Under the pieces are notes generated by a model. It searched no databases. It saw only the letters and a program-made list of their open reading frames with translations, and was not told the DNA's origin. DNA of 64,000 nucleotides from Onthophagus taurus (taxonomy: Eukaryota; Arthropoda; Insecta; Coleoptera; Scarabaeidae). Below are positions 19,211 through 34,419 of the stretch, piece by piece. A program made the translations under genes and the position numbers. The stretch spans positions 5,394,001 to 5,458,000 of the forward strand of contig NC_091973.1 of the NCBI RefSeq assembly GCF_036711975.1, read 5' to 3'. Position 1 is the stretch's first letter. Every line of letters begins with the position of its first letter.

Positions 19211-22200
19211 GCCGACTTCGAAGGCGTCGGCCGCCCACTCTGGTTCATGATACTTGGGGCGGCCGACGTCTTCGAAGTCGGCCGAGATTATTTCTTCCAT
19301 AAATTTCAAGCAGGGTAGACTTATTGTATGGTTCATGGTACTTGGGGCGGCCGACGTCTTCGAAGTCGGCCGAGATTATTTCTTCCATAAATTTCAAACA
19401 AATTAAGAAAAATAATCTCGGCCGACTTCGAAGACGTCGGCCGCCCCAAGTTTCCATAAATTTATTTTAGACTTATTGTATGGTTCATGATACTTGGGGC
19501 GGCCGACGTCTTCGAAGTCGGCCGAGATTATTTCTTCCATAAATTTCAAGCAGGGTAGACTTATTGTATGGTTCATGGTACTTGGGGCGGCCGACGTCTT
19601 CGAAGTCGGCCGAGATTATTTCTTCCATAAATTTCAAACAAATTAAGAAAAATAATCTCGGCCGACTTCGAAGACGTCGGCCGCCCCAAGTTTCCATAAA
19701 TTTATTTTAGACTTATTGTATGGTTCATGATACATGGGGCGGCCGACATCTTCGAAGTCGGCCGAGATTATTTCTTCCATAAATTTCAAGCAGGGTAGAC
19801 TTATTGTATGTTTCATGATACTTGGGGCGGCCGACGTCTTCGAAATCGGCCGAGATTATTTCTTCCATAAATTTCAAGCAGGGTAGACTTATTGTATGGT
19901 TCATGATACTTGGGACGGCGACGTCTTCGAAGTCGGCCGAGATTATTTCTTCCATAAATTTCAAACAAATTAAGAAAAATAATCTCGGCCGACTTCGAAG
20001 ACGTCGGCCGCCCCAAGTTTCCATAAATTTATTTTAGACTTATTGTATGGTTCATGATACTTGGGGCGGCCGACGTCTTTGAAATCGGCCGAGATTATTT
20101 CTTCCATAAATTTCAAGCAGGGTAGACTTATTGTATGGTTCATGATACTTGGGGCGGCCGACGTCTTCGAAGTCGGCTGAGATTATTTCTTCCATAAATT
20201 TCAAGCAGGGTAGACTTATTGTATGGTTCATGATACTTGGGGCGGCCGACGTCTTCGAAGTCGGCCGAGATTATTTCTTCCATAAATTTCAAGCAGGGTA
20301 GACTTATTGTATGGTTCATGGTACTTGGGGCGGCCGACGTCTTCGAAGTCGGCCGAGATTATTTCTTCCATAAATTTCAAACAAATTAAGAAAAATAATC
20401 TCGGCCGACTTCGAAGACGTCGGCCGCCCCAAGTTTCCATAAATTTATTTTAGACTTATTGTATGGTTCATGATACATGGGGCGGCCGACGTCTTCGAAA
20501 TCGGCCGAGATTATTTCTTCCATAAATTTCAAGCAGGGTAGACTTATTGTATGGTTCATAATACTTGGGGCGGCCGACATCTTCGAAGTCGGCCGAGATT
20601 ATTTCTTCCATAAATTTCAAGCAGGGTAGACTTATTGTATGGTTCATGATACTTGGGGCGGCCGACGTCTTCGAAGTCGGCCGAGATTATTTCTTCCATA
20701 AATTTCAAGCAGGGTAGACTTATTGTATGGTTCATGGTACTTGGGGCGGCCGACGTCTTCGAAGTCGGCCGAGATTATTTCTTCCATAAATTTCAAACAA
20801 ATTAAGAAAAATAATCTCGGCCGACTTCGAAGACGTCGGCCGCCCCAAGTTTCCATAAATTTATTTTAGACTTATTGTATGGTTCATGATACATGGGGCG
20901 GCCGACATCTTCGAAGTCGGCCGAGATTATTTCTTCCATAAATTTCAAGCAGGGTAGACTTATTGTATGGTTCATGATACTTGGGACGGCGACGTCTTCG
21001 AAGTCGGCCGAGATTATTTCTTCCATAAATTTCAAACAAATTAAGAAAAATAATCTCGGCCGACTTCGAAGACGTCGGCCGCCCCAAGTTTCCATAAATT
21101 TATTTTAGACTTATTGTATGGTTCATGATACTTGGGGCGGCCGACGTCTTTGAAATCGGCCGAGATTATTTCTTCCATAAATTTCAAGCAGGGTAGACTT
21201 ATTGTATGGTTCATGATACTTGGGACGGCCGACGTCTTCGAAATCGGCCGAGATTATTTCTTCCATAAATTTCAAGCAGGGTAGACTTATTGTATGGTTC
21301 ATGGTACTTGGGCGGCCGACGTCTTCGAAGTCGGCCGAGATTACTTCTTCCATAAATTTCAAGAAGGTAGACTTATTGTATGGTTCATGATACATGGGGC
21401 GGCCGACGTCTTCGAAGTCGGCCGAGATTATTTCTTCCATAAATTTCAAACAAATTAAGAAAAATAATCTCGGCCGACTTCGAAGACGTCGGCCGCCCCA
21501 AGTTTCCATAAATTTATTTTAGACTTATTGTATGGTTCATGATACTTGGGGCGGCCGACGTCTTCGAAGTCGGCTGAGATTATTTCTTCCATAAATTTCA
21601 AGCAGGGTAGACTTATTGTATGGTTCATGATACTTGGGGCGGCCGACGTCTTCGAAGTCGGCCGAGATTATTTCTTCCATAAATTTCAAGCAGGGTAGAC
21701 TTATTGTATGGTTCATGGTACTTGGGGCGGCCGACGTCTTCGAAGTCGGCCGAGATTATTTCTTCCATAAATTTCAAGCAGGGTAGACTTATTGTATGGT
21801 TCATGATACTTGGGGCGGCCGACGTCTTCGAAGTCGGCCGAGATTATTTCTTCCATAAATTTCAAGCAGGGTAGACTTATTGTATGGTTCATGATACTTG
21901 GGGCGGCCGACGTCTTCGAAGTCGGCCGAGATTATTTCTTCCATAAATTTCAAATAAATTAAGAAAAATAATCTCGGCCGACTTCGAAGACGTCGGCCGC
22001 CCCAAGTTTCCATAAATTTATTTTAGACTTATTGTATAGTTCATGATACATGAGGCGGCCGACATCTTCGAAGTCGGCCGAGATTATTTCTTCCATAAAT
22101 TTCAAGCAGGGTAGACTTATTGTATGGTTCATGATACTTGGGGCGGCCGACGTCTTCGAAGTCGGCCGAGATTATTTCTTCCATAAATTTCAAGCAGGGT

Positions 22201-22610
22201 AGACTTATTGTATGGTTCATGATACTTGGGGCGGCCGACGTCTTCGAAGTCGGCCGAGATTATTTCTTCCATAAATTTCAAATAAATTAAGAAAAATAAT
22301 CTCGGCCGACTTCGAAGACGTCGGCCGCCCCAAGTTTCCATAAATTTATTTTAGACTTATTGTATAGTTCATGATACATGAGGCGGCCGACATCTTCGAA
22401 GTCGGCCGAGATTATTTCTTCCATAAATTTCAAGCAGGGTAGACTTATTGTATGGTTCATGATACTTGGGGCGGCCGACGTCTTCGAAGTCGGCCGAGAT
22501 TATTTCTTCCATAAATTTCAAGCAGGGTAGACTTATTGTATGGTTCATGATACTTGGGGCGGCCGACATCTTCGAAGTCGGCCGAGATTATTTCTTCCAT
22601 AAATTTCAAC
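18938..22610. repeat. CpG-rich palindromic satellite with 88 bp and 152 bp units (higher-order 240 bp)
   Basis: About 3.6 kb built on a 25 bp near-palindrome, CGGCCGACGTCTTCGAAGTC plus GGCCG, repeated some 40-45 times. Unit A is 88 bp (core, GAGATTATTTCTTCCATAAA, TTTCAAGCAGGGTAGACTTA, TTGTATGGTTCATGATACTT). Unit B is 152 bp. It replaces the AGCAGGG part with ACAAATTAAG and a second core in inverted orientation, so each B unit is a foldback with arms of about 41 bp around a ~25 bp spacer. A+B gives a 240 bp higher-order repeat, clear at 19253-19735. The middle and right of the array mix longer runs of A between B units. Divergence is low: a few recurrent variants (CATCTTCG, GAAATCGG, one-base losses). 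The many short frames across it are by-products of the repeat. Confidence 0.95.
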
Positions 22611-22954
22611 CAAGATAGGCTTAGCTTCACGTGTCATGTAATATCTATTAGATTTCACAAAGTTCTGCAGTTCGAAATACTTGAGCATAGATCTTGATAA
22701 ACGATTTCGCATTTCAACATTCGTATTGGCCAAAGAATAATATATAATTTGTCAAAATCAGTTGAGAGGTTCTCTTATTACAATCATAATTTCGTATAAG
22801 TGAAATAGGATACAATCAACTCACTTATTATTATACTTTTAAAGTTGTTTTATTGATTGAATCAACATTTATTCAAGTAAACACATCTTAATAACATTGT
22901 GTATAATAAAAAATCAAAATAAAATGCAAATTTTTATGCAAAAAATATAAAAAA
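22611..22954. other. Spacer between satellite and transketolase stop
   Basis: AT-rich. A minus-strand AATAAA at 22848-22853 is the probable transketolase poly(A) signal, so the mature transcript should end about 240 bp short of the satellite. Confidence 0.6.
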
Positions 22955-25621
22955 TTAAAGTTTCAATAATTCGTTGGCAGCTGTGACAATATGTTTGGAT
23001 GAAATTCCGTAATAATCTAAGAGAGCAGTGGGTGGTCCAGATCTAGGAACTCTAGGAACGGCAAGTTTTTTAACGACGATGTTGCGTTGTTCGGCGACAG
23101 CTGAAAGTACGGCTTCTCCTAAGCCGCCTTCGGGATAATGATCTTCAACCGTTAGGATTCTACCTCCAACTTCTAAAGCGTTTTTAATGATTCCCTCTTT
23201 ATCGATGGGTTTAATGGTGAAGGGATCCAAAACGCGAGCGAAAACGTTTACTTTAGCAAGTTCTTCAGCGGCTGTTAAAGCTTCAATTAAAGTTACTCCA
23301 CCTCCAATTATTAAAAGTTGATCGTTGGGTGTTGATTTAACAACGTGCGATTTTCCAATCTAAAAATAACAATTTAAATTTAAAAAAGTAATAGTAATTA
23401 ATTTAAAAGAATTTTTTACCTGGAATATTTCATTATTTTGATAAATAATCGGCGTATTCGGTCTATTAGTACGAATAAAAGTGATTCCTTTGGTGTTAGC
23501 AGCTAATTCGACGGCTCTTTCGCAAGCGACTGCATCACCTGGATAAAAAACAGTGCTTCCAGGAATTGATCGGAACATAGCTAAATCTTCTAACCCCATT
23601 TGACTAGGGCCGTCTTCTCCAATGCTAACACCGCAATGAGAACCAACAAAATTGACGTTACTTTGCGAAATAGCACCCATTCGAATTTGATCGAAAGCTC
23701 GAGTTAGGAATGTAGCAAAGGTGGAGACGAAAGCTACAGTTCTGTCGCGACAAGTAGCTCCTATTGCGACTCCAACTAAATTTTGTTCGGCAATAAAACA
23801 TTCGATGAATCTTGATGCATCAAATTTCTTTAATTTCTCAGAAAAAGTTGAGTTTTTCATGTCACCATCCAAAGCGATAACTCTTGGATTACTTTGTGCG
23901 AGTTTTACCAATGCTGTTCCATAAGCATTCCTTGTAGCGATTGATTGTCCCAATTCATAATTAGGAGGGGAAGATAATTTAATGTTGCTGATATCAACAA
24001 TTGGAGCATCATCTTTCAATGGCTCTTGATGATGAATTTTAGTGGGTCCTTGATTTTTTACTAATGTTTTTAAATGTTGAATAATTCGTTCTGCTTGATC
24101 ACCCAATGGTTTTCCATGCCAATTATCAAGATTTTCAACGTTGGGGAAATTCTTTCCTTTAAAAGTTTTTGCAAGAATAGCAGTTGGTTTATCTTTTGTT
24201 GTAGCAGCAACATGGAAAGCTTTAACAAGCTCATCTACATCGTGTCCATCCACGACAATTGCATTGAAACCAAACGCTTCCAAACGTTTACTGTAAGTAT
24301 TCATGTTATGACCCAATGATGTCTCTTCGGATTGACCCAAACGGTTAACATCAATAATCAAACAAAGATTATCCAAATTGTAGTGACTCGCGAAATGAAT
24401 CGATTCCCAAATCGAACCTTCGGCAGCCTCGCCATCTCCAACCAAACAATACACCCTGTAGTTAGCTTTATCGTAGTTTTTACCAACATAAGCCATTCCA
24501 GCGGCTACCGCCAATCCTTGTCCTAACGACCCAGTTCCTACATCAATAAAATTCAATCTCGGAGTTGGATGACCCTCAAGGTCAGAGTTAAGTTTCCTCA
24601 AATTTTTTAATTCATCCACTGGAAATAACCCGGCTTCGGCCCAAGCTGCATATAAAATCGGCGCTGCATGACCTTTCGAAAGGACAAATCTATCGCTTGA
24701 TGGATCTTTTGGAGCTGAGAGCTTGTAACGCATTGTATTGAAGAAAAGAACCGAGATGATTTCCGCTATCGATGAACATGATGTTGGGTGTCTAATAAAT
24801 AATTAAATCGTAAGAAAAAAAAAAAAAGAAACATGCTTATCATTGAAATTAGATAGTACCTACGGTTAAATTTTTCCTGCGAATGTAATAACAGGAAATG
24901 TGGAATTGCTTAGTTGGTTAAGTTTTGATAAGAAAATTCTTTAATATTACAAAAATCACAACAAAAAATTGTCATTCAATAATTTATTAAAAAATTAATA
25001 ACCTTGAAAGTCTTGAATGTCAAATATCATGCTGGAATTTGGAAGGTTATGCGTCTCGTGTTTTTTTAAAACACGTTATCTTTATTTAATTAAAACAATA
25101 TTAAACGAATTTATTTCAAGGATATGTTAATTTTTTTAAGGTTATTTATAATTAGTAATGAATCGAGCACATGCTTAGATTATAACCTAAAAGATGCCGG
25201 TAAATGAAAACATGGCATCTTTGTAAACGGATACATACCCAGATTTACAAGCACTCGTACTCTCGATACAGTGAATTCTTAGCTTGTTCGCGATATCCTG
25301 CAACGCAGGGGAATCATAACTAGCTTGAACCGGCATTTTCAACAGTTGAAAGCGTAATGTCTACTGAAGGACACTGCGAAGATGTTAATGACAAAAAAGA
25401 GCAAAGAGATAGTGAGAAAGACCACCAAAAGCTTAAATATTCTCAAAAGAGAGGAACAGAAGATATATTTGTATCACCCTCTCTCCCCCACTCTTAAACC
25501 CTAGAGGTTAAACTCACCCTGATTTCGAAGCCTGCGTACCAATGATCGACTGAATTCGAAGTTTATTCGCGATGTCTTTTAGTTCTTGGACCACTTTAGC
25601 TTCTGGTTTATGATAGGCCAT
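22955..25621 (-). CDS. TKT: Transketolase (CG8036-type), isoform with first exon 25621-25518
   Basis: Thiamine-diphosphate enzyme of the non-oxidative pentose phosphate pathway, moving two-carbon ketol units between sugar phosphates in the cytosol. Exons 25621-25518, 24791-23420, 23359-22955; phases close, 626 residues. It starts [20 protein letters not shown]. The body shows [20 protein letters not shown], the thiamine-diphosphate motif [12 protein letters not shown] followed by [13 protein letters not shown], the pyrimidine-domain catalytic region with [15 protein letters not shown], and [20 protein letters not shown]. The C-terminal domain is in the last exon ([12 protein letters not shown]). 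Length fits the shorter TKTL/insect form rather than plant or bacterial enzymes. An alternative first exon lies in the first intron (separate entry). Confidence 0.95.
24792..25238 (-). other. Transketolase first intron
   Basis: AT-rich intron shared by both alternative first exons. No repeat recognised. Confidence 0.6.
25239..25336 (-). CDS. TKT: Transketolase alternative first coding exon
   Basis: Encodes [20 protein letters not shown], then [13 protein letters not shown], and ends TCTGG|GTATGT, the same phase 2 as the upstream exon (TCAGG|GTGAGT). Both splice to the common exon at 24791 to make G-HPTSCSS. The two N termini align residue by residue from QDIANKLRI onward, so one arose by duplication of the other. 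Used as first exon it gives 624 residues. It must have its own transcription start, or be spliced from an upstream leader. Confidence 0.82.
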
Positions 25622-27927
25622 ATTGAGGAATGTTCGTTTAATTGTAAATTGTAATAACGTGGAAAGTCGATACTTCATGGGCTAACGCAAAATTTGATCT
25701 AGTTTTTCATGGTCTGTGTGATGAAAAGTAGGGATACACATGCGCGTTTGGTTAAACGTCTTACGTAATAAGTGTTATAGCGATAGAGACGGCGCGTACT
25801 TTGGAATATTTGAAATATTTTTTCCTAGGAATGTTTACACTATTTAACGGTTAATGTGGAGTTTTTATCAAGTTGATAACATTTTTATTAAATCAATTTT
25901 TTTTTAAACATTAAAGTTGGAAAGGATTTGTAAACCATTTTGTTGGTAAATTCCATAAATTTTAATCAAATTTGATTCTGCTACCTTGGTAATTAATAAT
26001 AGTTGGGTTATAAGATTTCTCAATAATATATTAATTTAGAAATTTGGGGAATCGTTTATGGATTCTATTTTTATGCTTTATTATGAACGATTTTTATTGA
26101 CATCATTCTCATCCATAGATTTTATCAATTTTTTTTCTTACACTTTCAAACTAATTAATAGCACTCATAAATAAAAATATTTTTATTTTAAATTAAAATA
26201 TATGTAATGAGGAATGTTAGATAATTAAAGAAATTATAAAAAAACTCATTACATCGTTGTTAATAAATTTTTATTATCATTTGCAGTTAAAAAAAAACAA
26301 TAGTAAACAAAAAGTATGAAAGCGGTACATACATCGGTAATAGGTTATTCACTTTCGTATTAATTAATTTCCAACAAATGATAAATTAAAAATTACTTTA
26401 CAATATATTACTTTTTTTTCATCCAACAGTATCGATAAGGGGAAAAAATATAGTGGAAGTGTACAACGCACCCGCTGGAAAAAAAAATGGAAAGGTGAAG
26501 AAACGTGTGGCGTCCGTTACTAAATATATTTTACTTTTGCTTTAAACTTGTGCAAAAAAATCATACACCGTTTAGATACTTAGCTATATGTCCGTAAGTG
26601 ATAGTAATGAGGTGGTATGAGAACGTGAGAAAAATAAATATTTATATATATTTCATCGAAAAGGCATAGGGCGATTCGTCATTATTAAAGATGGGTTAAA
26701 TATAACATATACCTTTAGTTATCCAATTATTCCACACACATAGTGCCAACTGCGTAACCAAGGAATCACATATATAGCTTGTTTTTTATTATTATTTTTT
26801 TATCAACAAAGGCATAGGCTACTCTTATTATCCAACTAAACGATTATTATTATAATTATTATTATTATTAAAAATCCATTCTCGTTTATGTTACTGCTTA
26901 GTTAGCACATGCAACCCCCTTCCGAATCGTTTTGGTCGTTTTGCAGTTGTGGTTGAGTTTGCAAGTCAACGGCTATATATGTTAAGAAAAAAAAAGACAC
27001 GCATCAGTTTGTCTTGCTTCACGCCTTCAGAGAGTAGGTAATACTTATAATACTTAAATACCATGCAACGTTTGTGGAATGAGTAGTGTTTTGATTTTTC
27101 AAACATTGTCCATGCAAACGTGCACACGTGGCATACCGCGGCTCAGCTTTCAAGCACCAACACCATTAATGCAGTCAATGGCAAAAACAAACACGGACTC
27201 GAACCCGTTAAATCCGCGTGTACACGCAACATTATTTATATACAAAAATCATATACAAGATGAGTTCTAATAACATTAAGCATTATTACGCATTATTACA
27301 ACTCACCCCGCACAAAACAAACGTAGTATTTATATATAAAAATAATGATAAAACAACATATACAAATAAATACAGGTTTCTCTTAAAAAATTTCTTTTAT
27401 AACATCCTGCATATTTGGCTTTATTCTAACAAAACATACCAATAAATTTATATTTGAAAAATAGCGGAGTACAATATCTGAAAAACATTAGACAATCTAA
27501 ATGTTTTGTTAAAACAAAACCGAATACATAAAATTGCTTTATTTCCTAATCATGCCGAATCATGCAATTATATTAAAGTAACATATACAGATTGAAATTG
27601 CACAAATTACATATTATTAAATCTCATGTGTTTTTTTACCCAAATAAATATACAAAACGCAAAAGTGCGTACGGAATTAAATATTCATATTATGTACAAG
27701 CTACGGACGGAATAAGACTCAATTACAGCGATTCCAAATCGCTTGAATTAGCTGCGGAACCAATGGCACCTACCGATTATTTTTTTTTTATTTAATTAAG
27801 CACGGAATCGCGTATTGAGTCTCATCCGTGGGCAAAATCTTTTCAAAAATTATAAAACAACATAACCGTGGTGGTACTTAAGGCGAGCGGGCAATTCGGA
27901 AACAAAGGACGGTGACCGAGCCAGCGG
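25622..27927. other. Transketolase promoter side and Rab6 3' region
   Basis: No coding pattern recognised over 2.3 kb. A minus-strand AATAAA at about 27787-27792, roughly 140 bp past the Rab6 stop, is a possible proximal poly(A) signal; many other AT-rich hexamers farther down could extend the Rab6 3'UTR. Confidence 0.45.
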
Positions 27928-31450
<3,523 letters not shown>

Positions 31451-34042
31451 ATGAGCGCACACGAAGGTATGTTGATCGGCTGTTTTTTTTTCTTGTTAAT
31501 ACGCGTTTTCATTATTTCTATTGAACGATTTCTCTTAGGGGTTAGTTGCGATTCCTGCCTCAAAGGCAACTTCCGGGGGCGACGCTACAAATGTCTAGTC
31601 TGTTATGATTATGACCTTTGCGATACCTGCTATGAAGCTGGGGCCACAAACACTAGACACACTACTGACCATCCAATGCAATGTATTTTGACACGAGCTG
31701 ACTTTGGTAGGTGTTTTTCTCAAAAGTTACAATTGTAGCAAACGTATCTTGATTTCTAGATTTGTTTTATGGCGGAGAAGCGCTTTCTAATGATCATCCA
31801 CAGTCATACACTTGCCCATATTGTTCACGTATGGGATACACAGAAGCTACTCTTCAAGAACATGTCACTGCTGATCATGCAGATACTTCTTTTGAAGTGG
31901 TAAGTGTGTGGGTATAGAAATTAATAAGCATATATGAATCTCCTATATGTTTGAAAAATAATCTTTATAAATAACTAAAAAGAAAGTTATAATATTTAGT
32001 ATTAAATGACTGTGGTACATTTAGAAAATAAAAAAAAAAAAATTTTTTTATAACAATAAATTTTGAAAACAATAATTGTTCGACTAGAAAGAATTCGAAT
32101 GGGCACATACCATCGAAATTCGCGGACATAGGATTGTCGGGCAATTTGTTTCGATCCCGGTCGGCGAGAGGTTCGCGAAAAACGCGCGGAATCCCCTATA
32201 TCCCCAATAAAATCCGTGGAAAAAGCCGGGCAGATTCACTGGGAACGATTTTTTCGTTCGGTAACAATTAAACCAAAATTCACAATGATGCATTCACTCT
32301 GGCGAAAAATTTACGACCGCCTTCGCTGCGGTTCCCATTGCGCGTTTTTTGTCCGTTTTGTAACTCCTCCCCGTCCTGAGCCTTGGATAACTCGGATTCC
32401 CCTCGTGACGCTTCGAGCCACATGGGAGAAGCGCGGTTATCTGCGGGCTGCTTAGGCGATTCAAAATATTTGAGGGCCGCCGTGGGATTCTTTTACGGTT
32501 TTCGATTTGTCTTTTCGCGATTAACCCCCTACATCGCCGTCGACACAAAACATTTTTGCGAACGCAAATCTTATTTTTTATTGTTAATTAAGTATTATGT
32601 GGTTACCGTAGTCGTTTAGATTCGGGTTTCAAAACGAAATATCAAATTACTAAATTACAAAATCCATCACTGTCTGGTTGCCATTTCGGGTGAAAAAAAT
32701 CAAAGCTAAAATCGGTTGTGAGCGTCGCAAGCCTCCCGCGGCGCTTCGCCTGTCGCCAGGCGGGGCCGAAATTTTTTCCGCCGGCAATTAGACATGTGGG
32801 GTTGCACCGGGCCACATGGCTCTCGTGACCTTAAGGGACGCTGTCGTAGGTTTGCCCGGTGTGTGCCGCGATGCCAGGTGGGGACCCCAATCTGATGACG
32901 GACGACTTCGCCGGTCACTTGACTCTGGAGCACCGCACGGGGCCCCGGGATCTCATCTCCTTCCTTGATGAGCCGATGGCGACGCGCCACAATGTGCGTC
33001 GCGTTACCCATTCGGCGCACTTGGCCGGGGGTACCAGGGGCGGCCAAACCTCAAGACCACGTCGGTCCAACATGCATTTCAGGTATTTTGAACCTCAAAA
33101 ACTTTTATCTTAGTGACACTTCTTGTAATACATTTCAAACACCAACAAGACATTTGATACTTTATAGCGCTTGTTTAGTAACTCACACTTTTTGCATTTT
33201 TATTTTTGTTGAGAGTGTTTGAATACTAGAACGATGCACGTGATACAAGCTCACAGCTTCCATCGCTTTTTTCAATAATTGTTTAGTAGTGTCGCTAACT
33301 AACAGTTGGCTTATTTCTAAGCGTATTTGGATCTGGTGGGTTGACCTCTGTTTCTCCTTCGTCCAGGGAATCCGTGGATCCGATTGCAGAATTGCTCTCG
33401 CAGTTATCTGGAGTACGTCGCTCAACTAGTAATACGAATAGCACCCCCAGTCAGCTTCAGCAACTACAGATGCAACTTCAGCTCGAACGACAACAGGTGA
33501 ACGCAGCTCGACAACAATTAGAAAGAATGCCACGTAGACAAAATCAGTCCCAAAACACTTTGAGGGAGGCAGCCTCTTCAGCGGCTAGCCCTGGTTATGG
33601 CTTCCTGATAAACCCAAGCGCATCTCAATCGCAGCCTTCGAATACCAATTCATCGGCTACTCCGCAAGCAGCTAACCACTTCCTCTTGGAAAACCTTTTA
33701 GAAGAGCTTTCCCTCCAGAATAGCGCAGAACCAGACGATAACAGTATAAGAGAATTTGCTGAGGAGTTATTATTGGCTACCATGACCCAGTTAAAAGAGG
33801 ATCAAAGAGAGTCTGAAAATGGACGAGCAATAACAGATGAACCGCAGGCGGTTCAAGTGGTTAATGTACCTCCCGTAACTTTGAATGGTGGAAGAGATGG
33901 ACATACCGGAAGGATTTTGCGTGGAAGGGCTCGATCAGATGGTCATAATGCATCCAGACGAGCCGATGCTAATAAATCTGTAGATAGCATTAGGCTTAAA
34001 CAACAACCGCAGCCCGATCAACCGCATTTGGGCAACAGATAG
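31451..34042 (+). CDS. KCMF1: KCMF1, ZZ-type RING-like E3 ubiquitin ligase
   Basis: E3 ubiquitin ligase of the Arg/N-degron and autophagy-linked pathway (partner of UBR4). Exons 31451-31466, 31539-31706, 31760-31899, 32850-33082, 33322-34042; phases agree, 425 residues. After MSAHEG comes the ZZ zinc finger: VSCDSCLKGNFRGRRYKCLV followed by CYDYDLCDTCYEAG and HTTDHPMQ. A C2H2-like pair follows (YTCPYCSRMGYTEATLQEH; VCPVCAAMPGGDPNLMTDDF with HLTLEH), matching the Di19-type zinc-binding domain. Next is the conserved VDPIAELLSQLSGVRR block, and a Gln/Asn/Ser-rich C terminus with a coiled-coil-like LQMQLQLERQQVNAARQQLE segment. The exon at 32850-33082 is markedly GC-rich compared with the others. 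Poly(A) signal at 34395-34400. Confidence 0.94.
31900..32849 (+). other. KCMF1 intron 3, with GC-rich half
   Basis: The left part is AT-rich. From about 32080 on, composition rises sharply and continues through the next exon. Open frames on both strands here are explained by GC content; I recognise no protein. Confidence 0.5.
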
Positions 34043-34275
34043 TCAAAGAAACGCGCGCCGCTCTACTAATGTGATAGCCTGCATTACTTAACAAAGAAGA
34101 GATCGCGCCCTAGCGGCTGCACGAGAAACCGTAATATAACACATCTATATTTAACGATTGTTTTCCATATGTACCGCATACCTTTCTTTACACTCGTGCG
34201 TTATCGCTATGTGGGTGTCTAAGGCCCCCCTCGTTGCGTAGTAGCGTTTTGCACGCAACCCCCTTTTCAATGCAG

Positions 34276-34299
34276 CCATAGCTCATTGGCGAGCTATGG
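34276..34299 (+). promoter_or_regulatory. Perfect 9 bp stem-loop in KCMF1 3'UTR
   Basis: CCATAGCTC, six-base loop ATTGGC, GAGCTATGG. It lies 230 bp after the stop and before the poly(A) signal, so it would be transcribed. It may be a local RNA structure; function unknown. Confidence 0.45.
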
Positions 34300-34394
34300 C
34301 CCGTTTACAGCTGGTTCCTTAAGTTTGTCTTTAGTTTTTTTATACACGCAAAACAAATTTTTGTTTTGTATAAAGCTTGTATGGAGTTTGTTAA

Positions 34395-34400
34395 AATAAA
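34395..34400 (+). terminator. KCMF1 poly(A) signal
   Basis: AATAAA about 350 bp past the stop codon, followed by a T-rich stretch. Confidence 0.65.
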
Positions 34401-34419
34401 ACGATGTTTAAATGTTTTT

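Noticed and set aside
19103-22733. Many 60-130 codon frames with METWGG.../EEIISADFEDVGRP repeats
   Set aside because: They arise from the satellite units read on either strand; they have no start or splice context and repeat exactly with the 88/152 bp period.
27180-27240. GGTTCGAGTCC on the minus strand, resembling a tRNA T-arm
   Set aside because: The 5 bp stem does not pair properly and no acceptor, D or anticodon arms can be placed at the right distances.
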